5,408 nt of DNA from Candidatus Babeliales bacterium (GTDB taxonomy: Bacteria; Babelota; Babeliae; Babelales; JANWKD01), in assembly GCA_025451595.1 (NCBI GenBank), contig JANWKD010000002.1, positions 1-5,408 of the forward strand. The letters run 5' to 3'. Below are positions 1 to 5,407 of the stretch, piece by piece. The position numbers and the translations under genes are program-made. Each line of letters opens with the position of its first letter. Position 1 is the first letter of the stretch. The notes under the pieces were generated by a model. The model did not search any database. It was not told the origin of the DNA and saw only the letters and a program-made list of their open reading frames with translations.

Positions 1-1107
1 GACTGTAAAGATTTGGCAATGTTGTACGATTATATCCAAATCGATCTTTCTGCTGATATTGTTGAGAAAAACACTAATAGATCAATAGCAAAATTATTAA
101 TAGACCGACATGGTGGGAATGTATTAAAAGAGTTTAAAAGTTTTCCAATTAGTTTGCCTATTCGCCCTTATAAGATTGCAGTAAGTCGCGACACTCAGTT
201 TTTAGCAGCCTTAATCCCCGGATTTGGAGTTCATTTATGTAAGGTAAAAGAAAATAAAGCATTAAATACGGAGTCATTGAACTGCAATCATAAGAATATT
301 GGTGCCGTGGCATTCAATAAAGCTAGCAATAAATTCATAACAGCTAATACTGAATCAATACGATTATGGGATATTCAAACAAACCAAATTCGTGATGCAG
401 CTGAATTAGAATCGAACGTTTTTAAAGACTATATAGTGGATATCGATGAGAATCTCATAGCGTATACTGCCAATCGCTTAGTTCATTTGTGGGACATTCG
501 GCCTGGAAAGGGAAAGGTAGCGGAACTTGATGGACATGCAAATATGGTATGGTGTATGGCTGCACATGATAATGGTTTAAAGTTATTAACGGGATCAAGT
601 GATTGTATCATTAAAGAATGGGATCTGAGAAAGCTTTCAGAGGCATGTCAAACATTTCAAGGCCATAATGAGTCAATTAAGTCCATTGCCTACGAGCCTA
701 CCTGTCAACAATTTGCGTCAGGAGATGATCAAGGAATTATACACGTTTGGGACAGTACGAATGGCAAAGGGATTCGTACGTTACAAGATGGTAGCAACGG
801 GCCAATAGATTCACTCATTTTTGGTAATAAAGGCCGATTAATTAGTGGTAGTGGTCAGGACAACGTTAAATTTTGGGACGTTAAAGCTGGTCAGGTAAAA
901 AATAACTTAGAAAACTATTCTTGTCCGGTTGGAAATAGAAAAGGTACAAAATTATTTGTTATTCCCCAGTCCAATACAAAGCGTAATTCAGAAACAAGAG
1001 TTGATTTTTATCGTTACCATAATACCGATAAGTTAGATACTATTTATAAAGCTAAAAAGGCTTTAATTGCATCATATAAGCTACAACAAACAAATGATTT
1101 AAAGTAA
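1..1107 (+). CDS. WD40-repeat beta-propeller protein, 5' end outside the window (possibly frameshifted)
   Basis: The reading frame is open to the left edge and ends at TAA 1105-1107, giving at least 368 residues. Counting from the edge, WD40 blades end in recognisable motifs: IRLWDI (about 120-125), VHLWDI (161-166), IKEWDL (203-208), IHVWDS (247-252) and VKFWDV (290-295). A degenerate blade lies before them (about 55-85) and one after them, ending near FYRYHN. A lysine-rich helix follows (KAKKALIASYKLQ). WD40 propellers are protein-interaction platforms; the partner is unknown. TTG at 13 and ATG at 19 are possible starts, but no Shine-Dalgarno precedes them. Similarity to the downstream paralog also continues up to the edge, so the true start is probably upstream, perhaps with the same signal peptide and Skp1-like region. 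A WD-type motif in another frame at 2-19 hints at a frameshift, so this copy may be a decaying paralog. WD40 assignment is firm; intactness is uncertain. Confidence 0.88.
   Translation, partial: DCKDLAMLYDYIQIDLSADIVEKNTNRSIAKLLIDRHGGNVLKEFKSFPISLPIRPYKIAVSRDTQFLAALIPGFGVHLCKVKENKALNTESLNCNHKNIGAVAFNKASNKFITANTESIRLWDIQTNQIRDAAELESNVFKDYIVDIDENLIAYTANRLVHLWDIRPGKGKVAELDGHANMVWCMAAHDNGLKLLTGSSDCIIKEWDLRKLSEACQTFQGHNESIKSIAYEPTCQQFASGDDQGIIHVWDSTNGKGIRTLQDGSNGPIDSLIFGNKGRLISGSGQDNVKFWDVKAGQVKNNLENYSCPVGNRKGTKLFVIPQSNTKRNSETRVDFYRYHNTDKLDTIYKAKKALIASYKLQQTNDLK
2..88 (+). other. Alternative-frame WD40 motif at the window edge (possible frameshift remnant)
   Basis: The second forward frame reads TVKIWQ at 2-19, a near-consensus end of a WD40 blade. 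This frame closes at TAG 86-88. The downstream paralog has a blade-like end, GVLVWHN, within one codon of the aligned position. The TGG codons of the two copies sit 2 bases out of register relative to the shared ATCGAT that follows (40-45 here). The simplest reading is that the ancestral gene ran through TVKIW and that an indel between about 17 and 40 moved the rest into the first frame. Chance similarity over six residues, or a sequencing error, are alternatives. Confidence 0.4.
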
Positions 1108-1171
1108 TTGAAGTAGGTCCAAGCGCATAGAGGATTTATTTTAGCTTTCAGATAGAATATAAATAATTATA

Positions 1172-1199
1172 TTGCTACTGTAATGCCAATATCTATAAT
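1172..1199 (+). promoter_or_regulatory. Putative sigma70-type promoter of the Skp1-like/WD40 gene
   Basis: TTGCTA at 1172-1177 and a perfect TATAAT at 1194-1199 are separated by 16 bases. The expected transcription start is near 1206, giving a leader of about 38 bases. The -10 is consensus and the -35 matches TTGACA at four of six positions. In AT-rich DNA such matches arise by chance, but the position between two genes and the spacing fit. It suggests that the second WD40 gene can be transcribed independently of the first. Confidence 0.5.
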
Positions 1200-1231
1200 T
1201 AAAACATTATTCGCGGCAATCCCATTCTTTT

Positions 1232-1236
1232 AAGGA
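1232..1236 (+). promoter_or_regulatory. Shine-Dalgarno AAGGA of the Skp1-like/WD40 gene
   Basis: AAGGA lies 7 bases before ATG 1244, which is ideal spacing. It fixes this ATG as the start and therefore places the hydrophobic signal peptide at the true N-terminus. Confidence 0.8.
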
Positions 1237-1243
1237 CATTGGC

Positions 1244-1306
1244 ATGAGAACGTTAACGTTATACAGCATCTTATTCACTATTTTTTTGCAGGTATCATTA
1301 TCTGCA
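1244..1306 (+). other. Signal peptide of the Skp1-like/WD40 protein
   Basis: Codons 1-21 encode a short basic start, a hydrophobic stretch and a small-residue end (SLSA), followed by Met-Gln. There is no lipobox cysteine, so cleavage by signal peptidase I is expected and the protein should leave the cytoplasm. Cleavage after Ala21 is a reading by eye. Confidence 0.75.
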
Positions 1307-2965
1307 ATGCAATCAGAAAAAGAAAATACGAATGCTGATGCTGAAATAACCTTGGAATCAAATGATGGAGCATGTTATACCGTTCCTAAAAATCTATTAG
1401 AAAAATCTTCTGTTTTAAAAGAATGTTATGAAGATACTCATAGTCCATTAATACCGATTGCCGGATTGAATGGGGAGCAAATTTCATTATTATTGCCCTA
1501 TTTAAAAAGGGGATCCCCGGCTGGTTTAGAAAGATCGTTATCAAAAAAAAATCGCGGTGAATTGATTTCTGTTCTCAACTCTGCCAATTATTTAGATATT
1601 AACTTCTTGCTTGAGCCATTGCAAAAATCTTTGGCTTTTGGAGCAGATATTGAATGTAGGTATGAGGCAACAAAAGAATTTATCGCTATTCGAGAAAGAG
1701 TAAAATCGAAAATTGTTAAAAGCAGTGATTATTCACCAAAGACAGAAGTCTGTTGGAATAATGGTTTTATAATTGAAAGTCAGCAGACAAAAAGCTATTT
1801 GAATAATGTTTTTAGAGTGGATCAGCAAGGCCTAAAGAACTTGACTACTGAAAATGACGGTGTCCTTGTATGGCATAATACTAAAAATATACCAATCGAT
1901 CCTTATGCACAAATTGTTAATAAAAACATTAATAGATCGATAGCAAAATTATTAATAGGCCGCCATGCTGGGAGTATATTAAAGGGTTCTCGGTGTCTTC
2001 CAATTGATTTGCATGGGTATCCTTTTCAAATTGCAGTAAGCCCTAACGTTTATTTTCTAGCAATCTTACACAGGAACATGCAACTTAGTTTATTGAATGT
2101 AAAAAAAAGTGAACAGTTTGATTTAGGATTGTTCAGCTTACCCAAGCATGGGAGTGTTTCAGAAATAGCATTCAATAAATCTAGTAATAAGTTTATAACA
2201 GCTAATTATGAATCAATACGAGTATGGGATATCCCAGCAAACAAACTTTGTCTTGCGAAAAACTTACATGTTGAAGATGTTAAAGACAATATAATAGATA
2301 TCGATGGGAATTTAATAGCATATAGCGTCGATCGATTAGTTCGTTTATGGGATATCAGATCCCAAGAATCTGTGCGAAATAAATTAAAAGGACATGCTGA
2401 TACGATAAGCTGTATAGTTGCACATGATAATGGTTCGGTGCTATTAACGGCATCTCGTGATTACACTATTAAAGAATGGGACCTTAGAAAATTGTCTGAG
2501 GCGCGTCAAACATTTCGTGGTCATGATACAGCTATTACTGCCATCGCTTATGAGCCCACGTGTCAACAATTTGCAACAGGAGACACCCAAGGAATTATAA
2601 AAGTTTGGGACAGCGCGAAGGGTCAAGAACTGTATACTTTAGAAGATAATAGTGTAGGGTCAATAAATTCACTCATTTTTGGTAATAAAGACCGCTTAAT
2701 GAGTTGTCAGAAAAAAGTTAAATTTTGGGACGTTAAAACTGGTCAAGTAAAAAAGAGTTTAGAAAATTCTACTCATTTGGTCGGAAACAGAAAAGGCAGC
2801 AAATTATGTGTTGTTTCGCCCGAAACTCCTTCTTCAAGTAGTGATTCAAAACTAAAAATTTATTTTTATCGTTATCATAATACCGATAGGTTAGATACTA
2901 TTGATAAAGCCAAAAAGGCTTTAATTGCATCATATAAGCTACAATATGCCAATAAATTAAAATAA
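1244..2965 (+). CDS. Exported Skp1/POZ-like and WD40 beta-propeller fusion protein
   Basis: 573 residues, starting at an ATG with a well-placed AAGGA. Residues 1-21 form a signal peptide (basic start, hydrophobic core, SLSA before Met22). Residues 34-131 resemble eukaryotic Skp1: EITLESNDGACYTV matches the first strands of the POZ fold, PLIPIAGLNGEQI the loop and helix after them, and ELISVLNSANYLDINFLL the hallmark ANYLDI helix. A linker (about 132-205) has no visible F-box. Residues 207-545 carry WD-type repeats, with VWDI near 327-330, LWDI 368-371, EWDL 411-414, VWDS 454-457 and FWDV 494-497; with the degenerate first and last blades a seven-bladed propeller is likely. A lysine-rich helix (555-567) ends the protein. 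Skp1 bridges cullin 1 and F-box proteins in SCF ubiquitin ligases, and WD40 domains often bind substrates, so a host-directed adaptor role is inferred, not shown. A BTB-type domain is the alternative. The upstream gene is a tandem paralog. Confidence 0.93.
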   Translation: MRTLTLYSILFTIFLQVSLSAMQSEKENTNADAEITLESNDGACYTVPKNLLEKSSVLKECYEDTHSPLIPIAGLNGEQISLLLPYLKRGSPAGLERSLSKKNRGELISVLNSANYLDINFLLEPLQKSLAFGADIECRYEATKEFIAIRERVKSKIVKSSDYSPKTEVCWNNGFIIESQQTKSYLNNVFRVDQQGLKNLTTENDGVLVWHNTKNIPIDPYAQIVNKNINRSIAKLLIGRHAGSILKGSRCLPIDLHGYPFQIAVSPNVYFLAILHRNMQLSLLNVKKSEQFDLGLFSLPKHGSVSEIAFNKSSNKFITANYESIRVWDIPANKLCLAKNLHVEDVKDNIIDIDGNLIAYSVDRLVRLWDIRSQESVRNKLKGHADTISCIVAHDNGSVLLTASRDYTIKEWDLRKLSEARQTFRGHDTAITAIAYEPTCQQFATGDTQGIIKVWDSAKGQELYTLEDNSVGSINSLIFGNKDRLMSCQKKVKFWDVKTGQVKKSLENSTHLVGNRKGSKLCVVSPETPSSSSDSKLKIYFYRYHNTDRLDTIDKAKKALIASYKLQYANKLK

Positions 2966-2970
2966 TTGTC

Positions 2971-2983
2971 TTTGCAATGCAAA
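2971..2983. repeat. Short perfect palindrome TTTGCA-A-TGCAAA
   Basis: A 13-base dyad with six-base arms around one central base lies 5 bases after the stop of the Skp1-like/WD40 gene. The one-base centre rules out a terminator hairpin at this size, and no T-tract follows. It could be a protein-binding dyad or chance. Confidence 0.3.
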
Positions 2984-3039
2984 TCAAGCAGATATTATTC
3001 TACATCTATTAATTTCAATCAGTAAAATATCTAATGCGC

Positions 3040-3067
3040 TTGACTATATTGGCTAATCTGATATAAT
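3040..3067 (+). promoter_or_regulatory. Strong sigma70-type promoter of the two-hydrophobic-segment exported protein gene
   Basis: TTGACT at 3040-3045 (five of six consensus bases) and a perfect TATAAT at 3062-3067 are 16 bases apart. The expected start point is about 3074, giving a leader of roughly 42 bases. This is the best promoter in the window and indicates that the gene is transcribed on its own rather than by read-through from the WD40 gene. Confidence 0.65.
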
Positions 3068-3069
3068 TT

Positions 3070-3090
3070 CTATTAGAATATTATTAATAG
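3070..3090. repeat. Imperfect-loop inverted repeat at the predicted transcription start
   Basis: CTATTA at 3070-3075 is mirrored by TAATAG at 3085-3090, with 9 bases between. It spans the predicted start point of the promoter just upstream, where a repressor site or a weak leader hairpin could act. Six AT-rich base pairs are weak evidence. Confidence 0.25.
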
Positions 3091-3100
3091 CGTTTAAAAT

Positions 3101-3106
3101 AAAGGA
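3101..3106 (+). promoter_or_regulatory. Shine-Dalgarno AAAGGA that decides the start of the next gene
   Basis: AAAGGA ends 9 bases before ATG 3116. The in-frame TTG at 3107 directly abuts this motif and has no spacer, so it cannot be used efficiently. ATG 3116 is therefore preferred, giving the N-terminus MNKIKLM. Confidence 0.8.
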
Positions 3107-3115
3107 TTGATTGAT

Positions 3116-3925
3116 ATGAATAAAATAAAATTAATGGCATTCGGGTTAATGATGTCAACGGCCTATATTGAGGTAGCTGCTATGCATAATCTAGCCCATA
3201 AAACCGAAGATAGTAGAAAATCGGGCTCTTATATTATAGAGCGTGTGAGCTATGGGCATTCAGAAGATGAGTTTGGAGTTAAAAGATCCGATCTATTTGG
3301 CGAAGATATGGAGTTCAAAAATCTTCCTTATCAGCCCGCAACAGAAACCATGTGGCAAAAGACTAAAAAATGGGGTATTCCAGCAGTACAAGTTGGTGGT
3401 GGTCTTGGTTTAGTCGGTATAGCGTTAGCGTCTCGTTTGTCTGGTAAAGGTCTTGGGATTATTGCAAAAGATATAGCTAAATTTGCTGAAAAAGAGAGTA
3501 GTAGTATCGCCAAGGAGAATTTACATAAATTAAATTCTTTTTCTAATGCCTGGGCATTAGGTTTTAAGGCCGCAGCGCTGACAAGTGGGATAGCTGGTGC
3601 CTATAATATGTATAGCGGATTAGGAAAGATTTACCATAATCTTTATCCAAATCCAAAGCATATTAAAATGGCTAAAGTTCCGCAATTAGGGCAATCAAAT
3701 AGTATTGTTCATAGTTTTGAGCATAGACGAAGTAACTCTTTTTTTGAAAATGAAGGTCCTAGAAAAACGACGGGGATTCGACATGAAGAGCCGTCGTTCG
3801 TAGATTTCCCACCAGTTGCACCAGGTTCTTTAATAGAAAAAGAAATAGAGAGCATGAGAAGAGATGGTGATTATGCTGGAATCTATCGCTTGAGAAGCTC
3901 TTTGGCTAGAACAAAAAACTTGTGA
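3116..3925 (+). CDS. Exported protein of unknown family with two glycine-rich hydrophobic segments
   Basis: 269 residues from ATG 3116, chosen because AAAGGA lies 9 bases upstream. I do not recognise the family. Residues 1-22 form a signal peptide ending in VAA before Met-His. A charged region (27-85) follows. Two hydrophobic segments come next: about 87-107 (WGIPAVQVGGGLGLVGIALA) and 145-169 (beginning AWALGFKAAALTSG), with a lysine- and serine-containing helix between them. They look like a transmembrane hairpin or membrane-active helices. The C-terminal third is polar, with a Pro-rich patch (FPPVAPG, 231-237) and a basic/acidic helix near the end. The gene has its own promoter and faces the next gene tail to tail. 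A charged stretch in the +1 frame follows the stop, so the present C-terminus may result from an indel in the A-run at 3913-3918. Function is unknown. Confidence 0.82.
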   Translation: MNKIKLMAFGLMMSTAYIEVAAMHNLAHKTEDSRKSGSYIIERVSYGHSEDEFGVKRSDLFGEDMEFKNLPYQPATETMWQKTKKWGIPAVQVGGGLGLVGIALASRLSGKGLGIIAKDIAKFAEKESSSIAKENLHKLNSFSNAWALGFKAAALTSGIAGAYNMYSGLGKIYHNLYPNPKHIKMAKVPQLGQSNSIVHSFEHRRSNSFFENEGPRKTTGIRHEEPSFVDFPPVAPGSLIEKEIESMRRDGDYAGIYRLRSSLARTKNL

Positions 3926-3986
3926 GTCGGTGCCTGAAAATCTTCCTGCACGAGAATCTGATGATTCAGACAAGCGAAAAGATTAA
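3918..3986 (+). other. Possible out-of-frame C-terminal tail of the upstream gene
   Basis: In the +1 frame relative to the upstream gene, codons from 3918 read TCESVPENLPARESDDSDK, then RKD and TAA 3984-3986. The composition is that of a normal charged protein tail. The frame is open only from 3894, and a run of six A (3913-3918) lies inside the permitted crossover region. Loss of one A, in DNA or by polymerase slippage, would extend the protein by about 20 residues. Chance is not excluded over such a short stretch. Confidence 0.4.
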
Positions 3987-4032
3987 GCAATTTTTTCACA
4001 AATTTACTCTTGAGATTAAATTTTAAATAGAA

Positions 4033-4078
4033 TTGGGGCCATAAATAATGTAAAATTATTTATGGCCCCAAGTTTTTT
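4033..4078. terminator. Intrinsic terminator shared by two converging genes
   Basis: A perfect 17-base inverted repeat (4033-4049 with 4055-4071) encloses a 5-base loop. Its outer half contains GGGGCC/GGCCCC, which stands out in this AT-rich DNA. On the + strand it is followed after one G by six T (4073-4078), the classical rho-independent layout. On the - strand the hairpin begins about 12 bases after the stop of the converging gene and is followed by a less regular T-rich stretch, so it probably works in both directions, more strongly rightward. Confidence 0.92.
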
Positions 4079-4083
4079 ATAAA

Positions 4084-4995
4084 TTATCTGAGAACGCGGC
4101 TTATCCTGCCGGCCGATTGCCGAGGCTTATTTAAAACAGGTTCTTTTGGTGCTGCTGGTATTGAACTTTGCTGTTCATGAATGATTTTTTTTCGCGATTC
4201 TATTTTTTTAGCTTCTTTCAATATGCTTTCCAGTTTGGAAAAGGCATATACTAATCGTTCTTGTAATTGAATATGATATTTCTGCGGCAATTTTTCTAAT
4301 ACTTGATCTATCATTGACTGATCGATCGTTTTATTGTCTGCATTAAGTAAAGAAGCTAGAAATTGCGTTAAAACATCTTGCACCGATATCCTCGGTTCAT
4401 TCATTTCTGCATTAAATGTAATAATTTCTACGTTAAATACAATATCTTTTTGAATGAAAGCAATTGACTTCGCTATATTATCAAAAAACGATTCAAGTTT
4501 CTCTATGGTTGCTGTCTTTATATATGCATCAATCTGGAATAAATTTTGAATTAATTTTGGATTAATTTTGGTTTCTTTTTCTGATAGAACATAAAAGACT
4601 TCTTTAAGCGTATTTTCTATTTCTGGTTGTTTGTTTTCCTCAAATTTTATGCGTTCAACAGGATAAGGAGTCTTTGCCGCTAGAGCCGGTTGCATACCCG
4701 GTTTTGTTGCTACTAATAAGCCAAGTCCCTTTGCAGAAGCTGCAGTAGGTTTGGACTGTGGAGGTTGTGGTTTAGCGCCTTGATCTTTAAAATATTTTGA
4801 ATACACTAGTTTTGCAACTATTGCAGTTGCGGCTGCTGCAATGGCATAAGAAATATAATCGGGTTCTGCCGGCTTATCTACGCTTTCTAACATTGATTCC
4901 ACAATAACCTTGGTATGCATTGCATAGCTATTATGGGATCCATTGACCAATAAGGCTCCGATTATAAAAATACAGAATCTTAATTCTCTTTTCAT
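4084..4995 (-). CDS. Exported, probably membrane-anchored helical protein of unknown family
   Basis: 303 residues; the start is supported by AGGAG 6 bases upstream of the ATG. I do not recognise the family. Residues 1-25 form a signal peptide (basic MKRELR, core FCIFIIGALLV, end NSYA before Met-His). The cysteine at position 8 is inside the core, so it is not a lipobox. A second hydrophobic segment, about 47-64 (YISYAIAAAATAIVAKLV), is followed by Lys, suggesting a membrane anchor near the mature N-terminus. Residues 72-112 are rich in Pro, Ala, Lys and Gln and look like a flexible spacer. Residues 120-275 are predicted by eye to be mostly amphipathic helices (for example SKLESILKEAKKIESRKK). 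The tail is basic (KPRQSAGRISRVLR). This layout suits an anchored protein that presents a helical domain outside the inner membrane. It converges on the gene to its left across a shared terminator; no function can be assigned. Confidence 0.85.
   Translation of the reverse strand: MKRELRFCIFIIGALLVNGSHNSYAMHTKVIVESMLESVDKPAEPDYISYAIAAAATAIVAKLVYSKYFKDQGAKPQPPQSKPTAASAKGLGLLVATKPGMQPALAAKTPYPVERIKFEENKQPEIENTLKEVFYVLSEKETKINPKLIQNLFQIDAYIKTATIEKLESFFDNIAKSIAFIQKDIVFNVEIITFNAEMNEPRISVQDVLTQFLASLLNADNKTIDQSMIDQVLEKLPQKYHIQLQERLVYAFSKLESILKEAKKIESRKKIIHEQQSSIPAAPKEPVLNKPRQSAGRISRVLR
4921..4995 (-). other. Signal peptide of the helical exported protein
   Basis: Codons 1-25 give a charged start, a hydrophobic core (FCIFIIGALLV) and NSYA followed by Met-His. 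The form matches the two other signal peptides in the window, each ending in Ala just before Met. The cleavage position is judged by eye. Confidence 0.7.
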
Positions 4996-5001
4996 ATCAT
5001 T

Positions 5002-5006
5002 CTCCT
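5002..5006 (-). promoter_or_regulatory. Shine-Dalgarno AGGAG of the helical exported protein gene
   Basis: AGGAG on the minus strand lies 6 bases before the ATG at 4995-4993. An overlapping ATG at 5000-4998 is in another frame and meets a stop two codons later (ATG ATA TGA), so the annotated start is the productive one. Confidence 0.8.
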
Positions 5007-5051
5007 AATTCTTAATATATGTCTGTTCAATGCGTAATCATATTTACTTTT

Positions 5052-5081
5052 AGCATATCTAATTTTAATGCAAATAATCAA
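5052..5081 (-). promoter_or_regulatory. Weak candidate promoter of the helical exported protein gene
   Basis: On the minus strand TTGATT (5081-5076) and TATGCT (5057-5052) are 18 bases apart, each matching consensus at four of six positions. The start point would be near 5045, giving a leader of about 50 bases. The region is so AT-rich that other hexamer pairs are possible. The 5007-5146 gap shows nothing else convincing, including no clear terminator for the ankyrin gene. Confidence 0.3.
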
Positions 5082-5146
5082 TATTTGGCTTAATTTCAAA
5101 TAAAAAAAGCTTATTTTGTTTATTTTATAAAATTTCTATAAGTAAA

Positions 5147-5407
5147 TTAGTAGAATCGTAGTAGCAGCTCTAAGCCTTTTTTTATTCTATCTTTGGATTC
5201 TATATTATTTACTTCTTGTAATGCAAGCTGCAAGCCTTGTATGGCATTTTCTATATTTGCTCCATGAGCGATGAGTAATTTAATTAATTCTTCTGCTTCA
5301 GGTGATTCACTAACCGCCGCTAAAGCGAGTGCCGTAGCTTTTTTAGGCGAAATGGTGTTAATGTTTGCTCTGTAATTTAATAATAATTCAACGATATCGA
5401 TTAAGCC
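5147..5407 (-). CDS. Ankyrin-repeat protein, C-terminal part (5' end outside the window)
   Basis: The minus-strand frame is open from the right edge to TAA 5149-5147 and encodes 86 residues. Two ankyrin repeats are visible. The first is cut by the edge: GLIDIVELLLNYRANIN, the second helix and beta-turn of a repeat. The next runs from ATALALAAVSESPEAEELI to KLLIAHGANIENA, with the typical LLxxGANI ending (here LLIAHGANI). A capping helix pair follows (LQLALQEV, then KKGLELLLRFY at the very end). Ankyrin repeats are stacked helix pairs that bind other proteins. They are abundant in bacteria that live inside eukaryotic cells, where several act as secreted effectors. The N-terminus is not in the window, so export and any further domains cannot be judged. 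The gene points the same way as the helical exported protein gene and ends about 150 bases before its start, so read-through is possible. Confidence 0.9.
   Translation of the reverse strand, partial: GLIDIVELLLNYRANINTISPKKATALALAAVSESPEAEELIKLLIAHGANIENAIQGLQLALQEVNNIESKDRIKKGLELLLRFY

Noticed and set aside
1108..1171. Terminator or small RNA between the two WD40 genes
   Set aside because: No convincing stem or conserved structure could be found; only the candidate promoter further right is supported.
1509..1518. GGGGATCCCC palindrome in the Skp1-like/WD40 gene
   Set aside because: It lies in coding sequence (KRGSPAG), is short and not repeated, so it is most likely coincidental.
1838..1840. 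F-box between the Skp1-like part and the WD40 propeller
   Set aside because: The linker (residues about 132-205) has no L-P-x-E/D helix pattern or the spaced L, V and W residues of an F-box, so none is claimed.
2444..2626. 60-codon minus-strand open frame inside the Skp1-like/WD40 gene
   Set aside because: It lies opposite well-conserved WD40 codons, has no Shine-Dalgarno and no recognisable domain; it is a shadow of the real gene.
3107..3115. TTG 3107 as an earlier start of the exported protein gene
   Set aside because: It directly follows AAAGGA without any spacer, whereas ATG 3116 has an ideal 9-base spacing and begins a normal signal peptide.
3331..3513. 60-codon minus-strand open frame opposite the exported protein gene
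   Set aside because: It covers the complement of the glycine-rich hydrophobic segment, has no ribosome binding site and shows biased composition typical of an antisense shadow.
5100..5146. Terminator hairpin after the ankyrin gene
   Set aside because: Only weak AT-only inverted repeats around AAGCTT and TTATA/TATAA are seen; none has a GC-containing stem followed by a T-tract.
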